A stretch of 64,000 nucleotides of DNA from JAFGHJ01 sp964525555 (lineage in GTDB: Bacteria; Hydrothermota; UBA3072): NCBI GenBank assembly GCA_964525555.1, contig CAZGHN010000002.1, positions 124,001 through 188,000 of the forward strand, read 5' to 3'. Below the pieces are notes generated by a model. The model worked only from the letters and a program-made list of their open reading frames with translations. It was not told the DNA's origin and searched no databases. Below, piece after piece: positions 1 through 8,623 of this stretch. Every line of letters starts with the position of its first letter. Position 1 is the first letter of the stretch. A program made the position numbers and the translations under genes.

Positions 1-674
1 AATATTCCTATGATTTTGTCTTTTGTTTCAGCAAAAACGGGGATTCTTTTTCTTCTTTTTCCTACCTTTTTTATAGCGTCATCTACACTCTCGTTTTCTT
101 CAATAAAAGGCGTTTCTGTTCTGTGAAGCATGATTTCTTTCACTGTAATCTCGTTAAGCCTAGAGAGTTTAGTCATAATGGTGAACTCTCTATCTGTCAG
201 AATACCTTCTTTTTTTCCCTTTATAAGGACCTGTCTTAAATCTCCTGCAGTAAATTTTTTCTTATGGACAGATATTCGTGTAAGAGGTTTGAATAATATT
301 AGTACTGGGTATAGAATATATTCGGTAGCAATAACGATAGGAGCAAAAAAAGCGGATATCCTTTTACTTTTAGCCATAGCAATTCTTTTAGGTATATACT
401 CCCCAAAAACAACAATGAGAATTGTCAGAATAATAGAAGAAAAAAACAGATTTAAATATGTTTGCAGTACGGTTTCACCTGTAGAAGAAATCGCTACGTT
501 AACTCCTATATTGCCGATAACTACACTAACAAGTATTAATCGAGGATTTTTCATAAGATGAGAAACGAGAGAAGAGTCTTTTCTTCTATAGGTCGGTAAT
601 GCAAAAAAAGCAGTTTCGGATGAAGAATAAATAAAAGAAAATAAAAACAATATAAACAGTATAAAATAATTCAT
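1..674 (-). CDS. CNNM/CBS-domain transporter-like membrane protein (HlyC/CorC family), 3' end cut by window
   Basis: Reading the minus strand from ATG at 674 gives an open frame of 224 codons that runs off the window edge. The N-terminus (MNYFILFILFLFSFIYSSSETAF) has the SSSETAFF signature of the DUF21/CNNM membrane domain, followed by hydrophobic segments and the conserved FGEYIPKRIA motif (about residues 95-105). A linker then leads into a CBS-pair region with the conserved VKEIMLHRTE stretch near residue 180. The family comprises membrane proteins linked to Mg2+/Co2+ homeostasis; substrate here is unknown. The start overlaps the ybeY stop by one base (TAATG), so it is probably translationally coupled to the phoH-pgpH-ybeY operon, a common neighbourhood for this family. 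Confidence 0.85.
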   Translation of the reverse strand, partial: MNYFILFILFLFSFIYSSSETAFFALPTYRRKDSSLVSHLMKNPRLILVSVVIGNIGVNVAISSTGETVLQTYLNLFFSSIILTILIVVFGEYIPKRIAMAKSKRISAFFAPIVIATEYILYPVLILFKPLTRISVHKKKFTAGDLRQVLIKGKKEGILTDREFTIMTKLSRLNEITVKEIMLHRTETPFIEENESVDDAIKKVGKRRKRIPVFAETKDKIIGI

Positions 675-1054
675 TATTGTTTTAAATACTCTCGTTCTTT
701 TTCTCTCATCGTTTTTTTCTGCGCTTCAGTTTTATCGTCATATCCAGCCAAATGCAATATGCCGTGGACAGTAAGAAGTTTTAACTCTAAAAGGAGTTCT
801 CCTTCTTTCTGCCTCTCTGCTTGAGGGACGCATATATATATGTCACCCATAATCTCGGGAAGATTGAAATAGAAAGACAGAACATCGGTGATTTTGTTTC
901 TACCTGTATATTTCTTGTTCATACTTTTCATATGCGCGTCATCAACGAAAGTTATTGAGAGTTCTCCTTTAAGATTTTCTTTTCTAATGACTCTTCTGGC
1001 TATTTTCCTTATATCCTCTTCGAACTTAGGGATATTATTTACGAAAATTTTCAT
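674..1054 (-). CDS. ybeY: Endoribonuclease YbeY (rRNA maturation factor), variant metal site
   Basis: 126 aa, close to the compact end of the family's usual length. YbeY is a single-strand endoribonuclease needed for 16S rRNA 3' maturation and 70S quality control in the cytoplasm. The family zinc motif H-x3-H-x5-H is recognisable near the C-terminus as HGILHLAGYDD: the first two histidines are present but the third ligand position reads Asp instead of His. The preceding conserved LSFYFNLPEIMGDIYIC block is also present. The gene overlaps the upstream HD-domain gene by 4 bases (ATGA) and the downstream CNNM gene by one base. The family call is secure; whether Asp still binds the metal is inference. 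Confidence 0.93.
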   Translation of the reverse strand: MKIFVNNIPKFEEDIRKIARRVIRKENLKGELSITFVDDAHMKSMNKKYTGRNKITDVLSFYFNLPEIMGDIYICVPQAERQKEGELLLELKLLTVHGILHLAGYDDKTEAQKKTMREKEREYLKQ

Positions 1055-3087
1055 TTAGACTGTGAGGGATATTTGGGACGGTGGTGATGGAGTCCCTCCA
1101 GACTTTGTGCGAAATCCTGCGCGATAATTTCAAGATCCTGTAAGGAAAGTTTAGATTTGCTTAACTGACCGTTAGAATAGGCTGTTTTTATTCTTTCGTT
1201 TATTGTTTCTTTTACATCTTCAGGTGTCGGATCATCTAAAGAACGAACAGTTGCTTCGACCATGTCAGCAAGCATTAAAGTACTTGCTTCTTTGCTTACT
1301 GGTACTTCAGCGTCATATTTAAAATAGTTTTCGTCAATATCATCCATCATTTTTTTAGCTTTTTCATAGAAGGGTCTAATTAAAGAAGTTCCCTGATGTT
1401 GTTCTATTATATGAATTATTTCTTCAGGCAGATTATTTTCTTTTGCTATTTTTACTGCGTCGTGAATATGAGATTTTATTATTATAGCAGAAAGTTTTGG
1501 CGGCAATTTATCATGAGGATTACGGTTATCTTTAAAGTTTTCGGCAAAGTACTGAGGTCTTCGTAGTTTACCAATGTCGTGAAATAAGCCCCCGACTTTA
1601 GCAAGAAGAGAATTTGCTCCTATTGCTTCTACTGCGCTCTCTGCTAGTGTGCTAACCATCAAAGCGTGTTGATAAGTACCTGGAGCCTCTTTTGCTAATC
1701 TTTTTATTAGGGGATTGTTCAAATCGGAGTATTCCATCCATGTGAAGTTTGTAGCTATGTGAAAAATTCGTTCAAAAATGTACAGAAGGCTGAAGAGTAA
1801 AAGAATGGAAAGAACTCCGTTTCCAAGACCGGAAATGAATCCTAGAAAAGCATCCCTTAAGTATGCTCTTTTGTATAATTCAACGGCGAAAATCAAAAAC
1901 GCAGTAGTTGCACCAACTATCATCCCTGTGCGATAAAGCTCTTCTCTGTTTTTAAAATTTCCGCTAAGTATGCCTCCGGCAAGACTTCCTGTAAATACAG
2001 GTATTAGATTCATAAGGCTGAAATTTTCATAAAGAGATATTACTAAGATACTTGTTACCGCTATAAGCACACCGAAATCAAGATTTACCGCAAGAGTAAA
2101 GAACATAACAAAGCTTGATAAAGGAATAAGATATTTGGGTTTATACAGAACGAAGAAAGGTAAATATTTATACAAAACAAAAATCATAGCTATGTTCATT
2201 AAGAATAAATACAAATATTTACTGTTTTCATATACCTTTTTAATACGGAAATATATAAAAGCTAAGGTAAAAAAGGAAACCAAGAGTAAATATAATTCAT
2301 TCCTAAAAATATTGGTAAGCAAAGAATATGAATATCGCTGGTCCTGGTAAATCCTTAAGGAATATAACTTTCTATATTCACTTGCTCCAACAATTTCATT
2401 TGCCCCAACGATTTTTTCTCCTTCTCTTACAAATCCGATGGAATCCGAGACACCCTTTCTCGCATCTTCTCTCATTCTTTCGGTACCGGCAAAGTCAATA
2501 AGAAGGTTTGGTTCGATGTGCTTTTCAAGTGCTTCTACGAAGGATTTATCAAGATAAAAAGGATTGAAAAGATTGCTAACTTGTTTAGAAAAAAAATCTT
2601 TTGCTTCGGTTTGATCAAGAATAGAATTACGATCCACAAATAATCTTGATGAAGATCTTTCTATTAAGAGTCTATTACTCTTACTTTCCGGTAAATTTTC
2701 TTTGTTCAAGATAATACCTTTACTGTAAATATCGAGAAAAACATTTCTTATATTTCTTTTTTGTCTTAATATTATTTGTGTATAAGGAGAGTCCTCTGCA
2801 TAAAACGTAATTAGTGAATCCCATTTTGGAATAAGGTTCTCTGGTTCTCTTTCTTTTATGGTTTGAAGTACGGGTGGTACTTCTTCTGCTACTTTCTCCC
2901 TTTCTTTGTTTAAATCCTCTTCGTATTTTAAGATTTTAAATGTGGTAGGCGCTATTATGGTTTTTGAGGTTAAATCTCCTTCTCGTAGGATGGGGGTTTT
3001 GCCTTTGTAAGGATAAAACAAGTTAAAAATAAAGAGGAGCAAAAACAAAAAAATAAAATGTTCTTTATTTATTTTTATTTTCTTCAT
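1051..3087 (-). CDS. 7TM-HD domain membrane phosphodiesterase (PgpH-like, probable c-di-AMP hydrolase)
   Basis: 678 aa. One N-terminal membrane segment (residues about 12-28) precedes a long extracytoplasmic 7TMR-HDED-type region (about 30-255), then about seven hydrophobic helices (about 262-455) and a cytoplasmic HD domain. The HD signature LFHDIGKLRRPQYF and later KSHIHDAVKIA and LMLADMVEATVRS supply the metal-binding His/Asp residues. This architecture is that of PgpH, which hydrolyses cyclic di-AMP; the substrate here is inferred from family. The C-terminal tail is His/Lys rich. The start overlaps the phoH 3' end by 23 bases and the stop overlaps ybeY, giving the phoH-pgpH-ybeY order common in many bacteria. 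Confidence 0.9.
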   Translation of the reverse strand: MKKIKINKEHFIFLFLLLFIFNLFYPYKGKTPILREGDLTSKTIIAPTTFKILKYEEDLNKEREKVAEEVPPVLQTIKEREPENLIPKWDSLITFYAEDSPYTQIILRQKRNIRNVFLDIYSKGIILNKENLPESKSNRLLIERSSSRLFVDRNSILDQTEAKDFFSKQVSNLFNPFYLDKSFVEALEKHIEPNLLIDFAGTERMREDARKGVSDSIGFVREGEKIVGANEIVGASEYRKLYSLRIYQDQRYSYSLLTNIFRNELYLLLVSFFTLAFIYFRIKKVYENSKYLYLFLMNIAMIFVLYKYLPFFVLYKPKYLIPLSSFVMFFTLAVNLDFGVLIAVTSILVISLYENFSLMNLIPVFTGSLAGGILSGNFKNREELYRTGMIVGATTAFLIFAVELYKRAYLRDAFLGFISGLGNGVLSILLLFSLLYIFERIFHIATNFTWMEYSDLNNPLIKRLAKEAPGTYQHALMVSTLAESAVEAIGANSLLAKVGGLFHDIGKLRRPQYFAENFKDNRNPHDKLPPKLSAIIIKSHIHDAVKIAKENNLPEEIIHIIEQHQGTSLIRPFYEKAKKMMDDIDENYFKYDAEVPVSKEASTLMLADMVEATVRSLDDPTPEDVKETINERIKTAYSNGQLSKSKLSLQDLEIIAQDFAQSLEGLHHHRPKYPSQSK

Positions 3088-3991
3088 ATTTTTTATAAGC
3101 CCTTACAATTTTTTCAACTACAGGATTTCTGACAACATCACTTTCTTTAAGATAAACAAAAGAAATATCATTCAGATCTTCTAGGACATACTGAAGTTCT
3201 ATAAGCCCTGAGGTTGCCTTATCAGGGAGATCAATCTGTGTTATGTCTCCTGTTACTACAGCTTTTGAGCTTTCTCCTATTCTGGTTAGAAACATTTTCA
3301 TCTGGGTATGTGTTGTGTTCTGTGCTTCATCAAGAATCACGAAAGAGTCTTTAAGGTTTCTTCCTCTCATAAATGCAAGAGGTGCAATCTCAATGACTCC
3401 GCTATCCATATATTGTTGCATTTTTTTCTGCGGTAGCATTTCGTAAATCGCATCGTAAAGGGGTATTAAATAAGGTTTTACTTTTTGCTCATAATCTCCG
3501 GGTAGAAAACCAAGACTCTCTCCGGCTTCCACAGCTGGTCTTGCCAGAATTATTCTAGATACTTTTTTTGAAAGTAATGCAGAGATAGCTGAAGCTACAG
3601 CAAGATAGGTTTTTCCTGTACCCGCTGGACCTATGGCAATCGTTATTATATTCTTTTCTATTTCTTCGAGATATTTCGATTGATTCGCTGTTCTTGGTTT
3701 TATAACGTCATCCGGTAGCAATATTATATTTTTCTTGTTTTCTTTTGCATGTAGGAAATATTTTATGTCACTGGTAGTAAGATTGCCGCCTTGCTCGAGT
3801 GAGCGCGTTAGTTTGTCTATTAGATTAATGGATTTATTGACTCTTTCTTTTTCTCCGGCGATTGTGAGATTAGAGCCTCTTACAGTTATTTTTACACCAA
3901 GGTGTTCTTCAAGAAAATTTAAATTCTCATCTTTCACTCCTAAGAGTGCTACACTAGATATTCTTTCGAGATTTAAAGATTGTTTAAACAT
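3065..3991 (-). CDS. phoH: PhoH-like ATPase (PhoL)
   Basis: 308 aa, the normal size. A small N-terminal nucleic-acid-binding-like region (about 1-75) precedes the P-loop domain. Walker A is GPAGTGKTYLAVA (about residue 122), Walker B is the VILDEAQNTT stretch, and the arginine-rich ILARPAVEAGESLGFLPGD and GDITQIDLP motifs are typical of PhoH. The protein is a cytoplasmic RNA-associated ATPase, widely linked with YbeY in ribosome maturation. Oddly, the ATG lies only 7 bases beyond the stem of a terminator-like hairpin (3998-4041) and no Shine-Dalgarno is visible, so expression may depend on read-through from the LysM genes or on a short leader. Confidence 0.93.
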   Translation of the reverse strand: MFKQSLNLERISSVALLGVKDENLNFLEEHLGVKITVRGSNLTIAGEKERVNKSINLIDKLTRSLEQGGNLTTSDIKYFLHAKENKKNIILLPDDVIKPRTANQSKYLEEIEKNIITIAIGPAGTGKTYLAVASAISALLSKKVSRIILARPAVEAGESLGFLPGDYEQKVKPYLIPLYDAIYEMLPQKKMQQYMDSGVIEIAPLAFMRGRNLKDSFVILDEAQNTTHTQMKMFLTRIGESSKAVVTGDITQIDLPDKATSGLIELQYVLEDLNDISFVYLKESDVVRNPVVEKIVRAYKKYEENKNK

Positions 3992-3997
3992 AGCTTT

Positions 3998-4041
3998 AAA
4001 AATAACCCCCCCATTAAATATTTAATGAGAGGGTTATTTTT
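3998..4041 (-). terminator. Terminator-like hairpin between LysM gene and phoH
   Basis: An 11-bp inverted repeat (AAAAATAACCC / GGGTTATTTTT) with an inner ATTAAAT/ATTTAAT palindrome. On the minus strand the stem is followed by a T-rich run. It lies after the LysM stop (4065) and touches the phoH start region. Confidence 0.7.
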
Positions 4042-4064
4042 ATAACTTTTATGATAAGAACAAA

Positions 4065-4738
4065 TTAGGGTCTTGGTATAAAGAGTTTCCACCCTGGTTG
4101 TATCAAATTGGGATCGTTGATCTTATCCTTATTTGCTTTATAAATATCTTTCCATCTTGCGTATTTACCGTAACCATAAATTTCGGAATTTTCTGCTATT
4201 TTGCAAAGATAATCTCCTGTTTTTACTTTATACCAGGAAATTTGTTCAAGTTTTGCCTCGAGATCTGCTTTTTCTGCTTCAAGTTCTGCTATTCTGGCAT
4301 CAGAAGATGAAACTTCAGCTTTAAGAGCGTCAATTTTTTCCTGTAAATCTGCAAGCTGTGATTTTAAATTTTCTTCTTCAAGGATCAATGCTTCTATAAT
4401 AGAGTCGGCCTGAGCAGGTGTCCATTTTTGGCTAGCCAAGGATCCAGCCATAGTTTCTTCTTCCATTGGCTCTTCTTCTTCCATCATTTCNNNNNNNNNN
4501 NNNNNNNNNNNNNNNNNNNNNNNNNNNNNNNNNNNNNNNNNNNNNNNNNNNNNNNNNNNNNNNNNNNNNNNNNNNNNNNNNNNNNNNNNNCCAAGGATCC
4601 AGCCATAGTTTCTTCTTCCATTGGCTCTTCTTCTTCCATCATTTCCTCTTCCATCGTTTCTTCTTCATATTCATCCTGAGCTAAAAGGCCAAAAGAGGAA
4701 CAACACAGCAAAAGTAATACAATTAGAAAATATCTCAT
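4065..4738 (-). CDS. Secreted coiled-coil LysM protein, interrupted by a 100-N assembly gap
   Basis: The start at 4738 has a good GGAGGG site 5 bases upstream and encodes a signal peptide (MRYFLIVLLLLCCSSFGLLA). A very acidic Met/Glu-rich tract (EEETMEEEMMEEEEPMEEE) follows, then a coiled coil and a C-terminal LysM domain (YKVKTGDYLCKIAEN... to IPRP). LysM binds peptidoglycan, so the product is probably periplasmic. The frame is broken by Ns at 4491-4590, but the 55 bases on each side of the gap are identical; merging them gives one continuous 172-aa protein. It lies 22 bases after the LysM lipoprotein gene and shares its organisation, so both are likely one operon. Confidence 0.8.
4436..4645. 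repeat. 55-bp identical copies flanking the N gap (likely contig-end overlap)
   Basis: Bases 4436-4490 and 4591-4645 are identical over 55 bp and abut the Ns directly on the inner sides. This is what two assembled contigs sharing a k-mer-length end overlap look like when scaffolded with a fixed 100-N spacer. A genuine tandem repeat in the acidic Met/Glu coding tract is the alternative. Confidence 0.85.
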
Positions 4739-4760
4739 ATTTACCCTCCTCTATTTCCCA

Positions 4761-5171
4761 TTACTTAGGCAGGTTGAGTACCCAACCAGGCAGTATCAAA
4801 TTAGGATCTTTAATTTTATCCTTATTTAGATCATAGATGTTCTTCCAGCTTTTTACGCCCTCTTGTGCCGCAATCTTAGCCAGGTAGTCACCGGGTTCTA
4901 CTCTGTATAGGTCATCTACCACTGCTGGACAGGATCTTACTTTTTCTTTCAGCTCACCTACATCAGATTCCAATTCGCCAATTTTCGCATCATTATCGGA
5001 TTTTTTCATCTCTAAATCTGAAACAGTTCCCTCGGCATCTGCTACCTCTGACCTAAGTGAGACAACAGCTTGTTCTCTTGCCGTTAATTCATCCATCTGT
5101 TCCTTGTTAGCGTACTGTGTGCATCCTACCATTAAAATAATGGCCAAGATTCCCACTAAAAGCTTTTTCAT
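4761..5171 (-). CDS. LysM-domain lipoprotein with coiled coil
   Basis: 136 aa. The N-terminus is a lipoprotein signal (MKKLLVGILAIILMVGC, lipobox MVGC with Cys17). Residues about 25-85 are heptad-like and should form a coiled coil (as in Lpp/tol-type spacers), and residues about 88-136 are a LysM domain (YRVEPGDYLAKIAAQEG, ending PGWVLNLPK). It is probably an outer-membrane-anchored peptidoglycan-binding protein. The ATG has an AGGAGG site. A consensus promoter lies at 5213-5241. The next gene encodes a second LysM coiled-coil protein with the same C-terminal sequence pattern (KDKIxDPNLIxPGW), so the two arose by duplication. Confidence 0.85.
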   Translation of the reverse strand: MKKLLVGILAIILMVGCTQYANKEQMDELTAREQAVVSLRSEVADAEGTVSDLEMKKSDNDAKIGELESDVGELKEKVRSCPAVVDDLYRVEPGDYLAKIAAQEGVKSWKNIYDLNKDKIKDPNLILPGWVLNLPK

Positions 5172-5212
5172 AGTACCTCCTTTTTAGTGTTTGTTCTACT
5201 GCTACAACTAAC

Positions 5213-5241
5213 ACTATAAACAATTTTGAGCATTTTGTCAA
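5213..5241 (-). promoter_or_regulatory. Sigma-70 promoter for LysM operon
   Basis: On the minus strand TTGACA, a 17-bp spacer, then TATAGT, upstream of the LysM lipoprotein start at 5171. Confidence 0.75.
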
Positions 5242-5257
5242 GGATAAAATTTTTTAA

Positions 5258-5330
5258 TAGCTCCGAGGGGAATCGAACCCCCATCTTCACCTTGAAAGAG
5301 TGATGTCCTGAGCCATTAGACGACGGAGCC
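5258..5330 (-). tRNA. tRNA-Glu (anticodon UUC)
   Basis: The minus strand folds as a 73-nt cloverleaf. The acceptor stem GGCTCCG pairs with CGGAGCT (one G-U), the D arm is GTC...GAC, and the anticodon arm is TCACT-CTTTCAA-GGTGA with anticodon TTC. The T arm is GGGGTTCGATTCCCC and the discriminator is A. The 3' CCA is not encoded (TTA follows), so it must be added by CCA-transferase. Confidence 0.95.
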
Positions 5331-5342
5331 AATTTGCTCTGT

Positions 5343-5370
5343 AAAATAAACAGAAGTCTCCTTTTGTCAA
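5343..5370 (-). promoter_or_regulatory. Promoter of tRNA-Glu
   Basis: Minus-strand TTGACA, 16-bp spacer, TATTTT. The predicted transcription start falls about 6 bases before the mature tRNA 5' end at 5330. Confidence 0.6.
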
Positions 5371-5465
5371 GGGGTTCTAGGCTTTCGCGTTACTTGTCTT
5401 GTTTGTATTTTCTTCTAATTAGATTTAATAAGAAGGCAGTTTCATACCTGAGAATTTATGTTTTA

Positions 5466-5494
5466 TTGACAAATCTTAGAGTCTGTTTTATAAT
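5466..5494 (+). promoter_or_regulatory. Sigma-70 promoter for DUF4175-like gene
   Basis: TTGACA, 17-bp spacer, perfect TATAAT. The predicted transcript would carry a leader of roughly 180 bases before the ATG at 5681; it contains a short hairpin (TTTAGC/GCTAAA near 5513-5529) but no recognised riboswitch. Confidence 0.75.
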
Positions 5495-5680
5495 TAATTT
5501 AGCATTATGTGTTTTAGCTGTTGGCTAAAAGAGAGTTTAGGAAAGTTTTTAGCTATATGTTTTATTTATATAAATTAGTAGAGGGAACTCAAAGAGAAGA
5601 AAAAAAATGATTGTAAAATGAGATTTGAAATATATTTTTTACCGTTTTTTGTAACTAATATAAAAAAGAATCTTTAAAAA

Positions 5681-8623
5681 ATGGATTACATTAAGACTTT
5701 TGTTAGTCGTATTTACAGGAGACAAATCCTTAACTGGACAATAAATAAAGCCCTTTTTGTTATCTCTTTATTATTTACTGTTTATATTTTTTGGTTATTT
5801 TTTAATAAAATTTTTTATATGACACCTTTGGAGCGGAAGATTTTTCCTTTAACTTTGATTCTTTCATTTATTCCCTTTCTTTTTGGTAGGCCAAGCTTTT
5901 CAGGAACGTTAGATTTTATTGAACAAGAAATAAAAGAGCTAAAAGGAAGGCTATTTCTTATAATGGAGCCTTACCCTTCTCCTCTTGATTCAAAAGTTTA
6001 TAGTAAAAGAGCTATTAAAGAAAGCTCTAAAATATTACAAGAAAAAGACCCTAAGGATTTAACACCTTTAAAGATGGAATATAAATATCTTAAATATATA
6101 GGTTTGTTCGCAAGTATATTTATAATCCTCTCCATTTTTTCCGTAGATATAAGATTAAAAAAAGTTACAACTATGCCTGTTTTAACTTATGTTAAGGATA
6201 GAATCCAGGAAAACAAGTCGTTTCTGATTATGGCAAAGAGTAATGAGTTGAAGAATCTTTATCTGTTTTCAGATGAGGGTATAAAAAAAATGATAAATCT
6301 TGGGGGTGGAAAGTTCGGAATTATGACTACAATGAAAAGTTCTTCTGAAATTCAGGTGGGATATAGAGTTTGGAAAAGCGGAAAAGAGACAATCGATGTA
6401 GTCCCGTCGCTTTTTATAGACGAATTGGAGCTTACATATGAATTTCCAGATTATCTTGAAACGGAAATCTTTTACGATACGTTATATAATATCAAAGAAT
6501 ATATACTGATTCATACTTTAGAGGGAACAAAAGTAAATTTTTCCGGTATTTCGAATAAAGTGCTTGGCGATATAAAAGGTGAGATTAGCAATGAAAATTT
6601 AGACGATAAGAGTTTTTCCGGCAGTTTTGAGGTCAGAAATAAAAAAAAGTTGAGTGTTAAATTAACTGATTCGGCTTTTTTTTCTTCATGTACAATTAGT
6701 TTCTTTATTGATCCGATAAAAGACGAATTACCCGAAATAGAATTTATTTATCCGAGAAGAGATTACGAGTTGAATGAATCGATGGAAGTGCCCATAATAA
6801 TCCAGGCAGAAGATGATTATTCTATATCTTCAACTGCGATAGTTTACGGGAAAGAAAAAATCTATATGCCTGTTTCGAAAAATACGAAGTTTTTTGAGGA
6901 TTCCATAACTTTGCAGGTTGGGGATCTTATGCCCGGAGAAACATTAAAAGTTACCTCGGAGGCAACAGATTTCGCAGGTAATAAGGCCTTTTCTTCACCG
7001 ATTTTTATATATATGCCTACGCTTGAGCAAATATTCGGAGAGTATAGGGCACGAGAAGATACATTAGAAAAATATACTGATGCGTTCAAAGAAACTGAGA
7101 TAGAAATAGCTGAAAAAATTGAAAAATTCTTATACGGTGGCAAGTTCGGGAGAGAAAGTCAGGAAAAAATAAGGAGAACTTTAAAACAGCAAAAAGATTT
7201 GATCGAAGGAATGCAAAAGTTAGCCGAGATTACAGAAAGAATAAGAAGCCCCGAGATTTCCGAAGAGCTCGATCGCATTAAAGAACTCCTTAGCAGTTCA
7301 CATGTGAAGGAGTTTTTAAACGATTTGAATAAAATGATGAAAGACACCGATATTTCACCCGAAGAATTGAAAAAATTTAGTGATAGCCAGAAGGATTTAT
7401 TGGAAACATTGGAACTTTTTAAAAAAAGTTTGGAATACTTGAAGAAATTATTGGAGCTTAATGAGTTCTCTAATATAGCAAGGGAAATATACGAAAAGCA
7501 AAAAGAAATCAATTCTTTGGAGCCAAACGAAAAATTATCCAAGATTCAAAAGGAGCTTACTCAGGAATTGGAGAGTCTGATAGACGATATGCAAAAGTCT
7601 TTGGAAGATAAAGTAAAACAAATAGCTTCAGAATTCAAACAAACCAATACTGTAGAAGAAATGCAGCGATTGGCTGATTTAATGCAAAAAGGTAAGTCGG
7701 ATCAGGAAAGGTCAGAGAGAATAGAAGAAAACTTAAGAAAGCTGAATATGGCACTGAATGCTTCAAGAGAATACAGCGCAGGGGAAAAAATAAGAGAAGC
7801 AATTAAGATAAAAGGATGGGAACTTAATTTTATACTGCGAACCCATAATAATCTTATAGATAAGAAAGTAGGGCTTGAAAAAGGATTGATAGAGCAGGGG
7901 TTATTAGAAGCTCTTACTAGAATTGAATATGAATTGCAAATACTTTTTCTTGAGACTCTTGCTTTTTCTCCGGATGTGTTCTCATCTCTTTCTAGAGCAA
8001 AAGAAAAGATGAAAAATTTAAGTATTGAGCTTACCCAGAAGGAGGTTCCAAGGGAGTCTATGGAACGAGTTAACGATTTGATAATACAGGCAATACTTAA
8101 ACTCTTCTCTTCACCTCCGCCCAGTAGCGAAAGCCTCTCCAGTGCTATAAATCAAATTATCCAGCAACAAAATTCTATTATGCAGGGACTTGGTAAAATT
8201 TTACCTCTCGAAGTTCCTTCTCCATCTATGAGTGGGGAATTGAGAAGTTTAATGGAAAAGCAACGACAGCTCGCAGAGGAACTTCGAAGAATGGGAAAAG
8301 CATTCGAGCCTTTATCTTCCGAGATGGATGATATGGCAGATGATTTGGCAAGAGGAAAACTCGATCAGAAACTCATAGAAAGACAGAAGAAAGTTCTCGA
8401 TAGGCTACTAGAAGCGGAAAAAGCTGTAAGGGAAGGAAAAATTTCAAGAAGGCGCCGGTCTGAGCCTGGGATTTTTGTAAGCCCGAAAAAAGTAACTATT
8501 CCTAAAAATTTTGGAGAAGAAAAGAAATACTTAAGGGACCTTCTGGATAAAAGAATACAGGAGCCCTATCCCGAAGAATACAAAAAAGAAATCGAAGAAT
8601 ACTTCAGGAGATTAATAGAATGA
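5681..8623 (+). CDS. Large membrane-anchored coiled-coil protein (DUF4175-like)
   Basis: 980 aa. The N-terminal 160 residues contain three hydrophobic segments (about 24-44, 53-70, 136-156). A beta-rich extracytoplasmic region with Ig-like character follows (about 160-440; it includes a PEIEFIYPRRDYELNESMEVPI stretch typical of domains in this family). Residues about 450-950 are highly charged and heptad-patterned, with Met/Gln-rich helices near 600-900, resembling the long helical part of DUF4175 proteins. Function is unknown. No Shine-Dalgarno is visible before the ATG, but the hydrophobic N-terminus supports it. The stop overlaps the next start by 4 bases (ATGA), so the small exported protein downstream is likely a functional partner. 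Confidence 0.65.
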   Translation: MDYIKTFVSRIYRRQILNWTINKALFVISLLFTVYIFWLFFNKIFYMTPLERKIFPLTLILSFIPFLFGRPSFSGTLDFIEQEIKELKGRLFLIMEPYPSPLDSKVYSKRAIKESSKILQEKDPKDLTPLKMEYKYLKYIGLFASIFIILSIFSVDIRLKKVTTMPVLTYVKDRIQENKSFLIMAKSNELKNLYLFSDEGIKKMINLGGGKFGIMTTMKSSSEIQVGYRVWKSGKETIDVVPSLFIDELELTYEFPDYLETEIFYDTLYNIKEYILIHTLEGTKVNFSGISNKVLGDIKGEISNENLDDKSFSGSFEVRNKKKLSVKLTDSAFFSSCTISFFIDPIKDELPEIEFIYPRRDYELNESMEVPIIIQAEDDYSISSTAIVYGKEKIYMPVSKNTKFFEDSITLQVGDLMPGETLKVTSEATDFAGNKAFSSPIFIYMPTLEQIFGEYRAREDTLEKYTDAFKETEIEIAEKIEKFLYGGKFGRESQEKIRRTLKQQKDLIEGMQKLAEITERIRSPEISEELDRIKELLSSSHVKEFLNDLNKMMKDTDISPEELKKFSDSQKDLLETLELFKKSLEYLKKLLELNEFSNIAREIYEKQKEINSLEPNEKLSKIQKELTQELESLIDDMQKSLEDKVKQIASEFKQTNTVEEMQRLADLMQKGKSDQERSERIEENLRKLNMALNASREYSAGEKIREAIKIKGWELNFILRTHNNLIDKKVGLEKGLIEQGLLEALTRIEYELQILFLETLAFSPDVFSSLSRAKEKMKNLSIELTQKEVPRESMERVNDLIIQAILKLFSSPPPSSESLSSAINQIIQQQNSIMQGLGKILPLEVPSPSMSGELRSLMEKQRQLAEELRRMGKAFEPLSSEMDDMADDLARGKLDQKLIERQKKVLDRLLEAEKAVREGKISRRRRSEPGIFVSPKKVTIPKNFGEEKKYLRDLLDKRIQEPYPEEYKKEIEEYFRRLIE

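Noticed and set aside
130..561. Plus-strand open frame of 143 codons
   Set aside because: It lies opposite the CNNM/CBS gene, whose minus-strand frame has clear family motifs and is coupled to ybeY.
4428..4684. Plus-strand frames crossing the N gap
   Set aside because: They are readings of the complement of the LysM gene and contain only low-complexity Phe/Ser tracts.
5501..5680. A riboswitch in the long leader before the DUF4175-like gene
   Set aside because: Only a short weak hairpin is visible and no known riboswitch core could be recognised.
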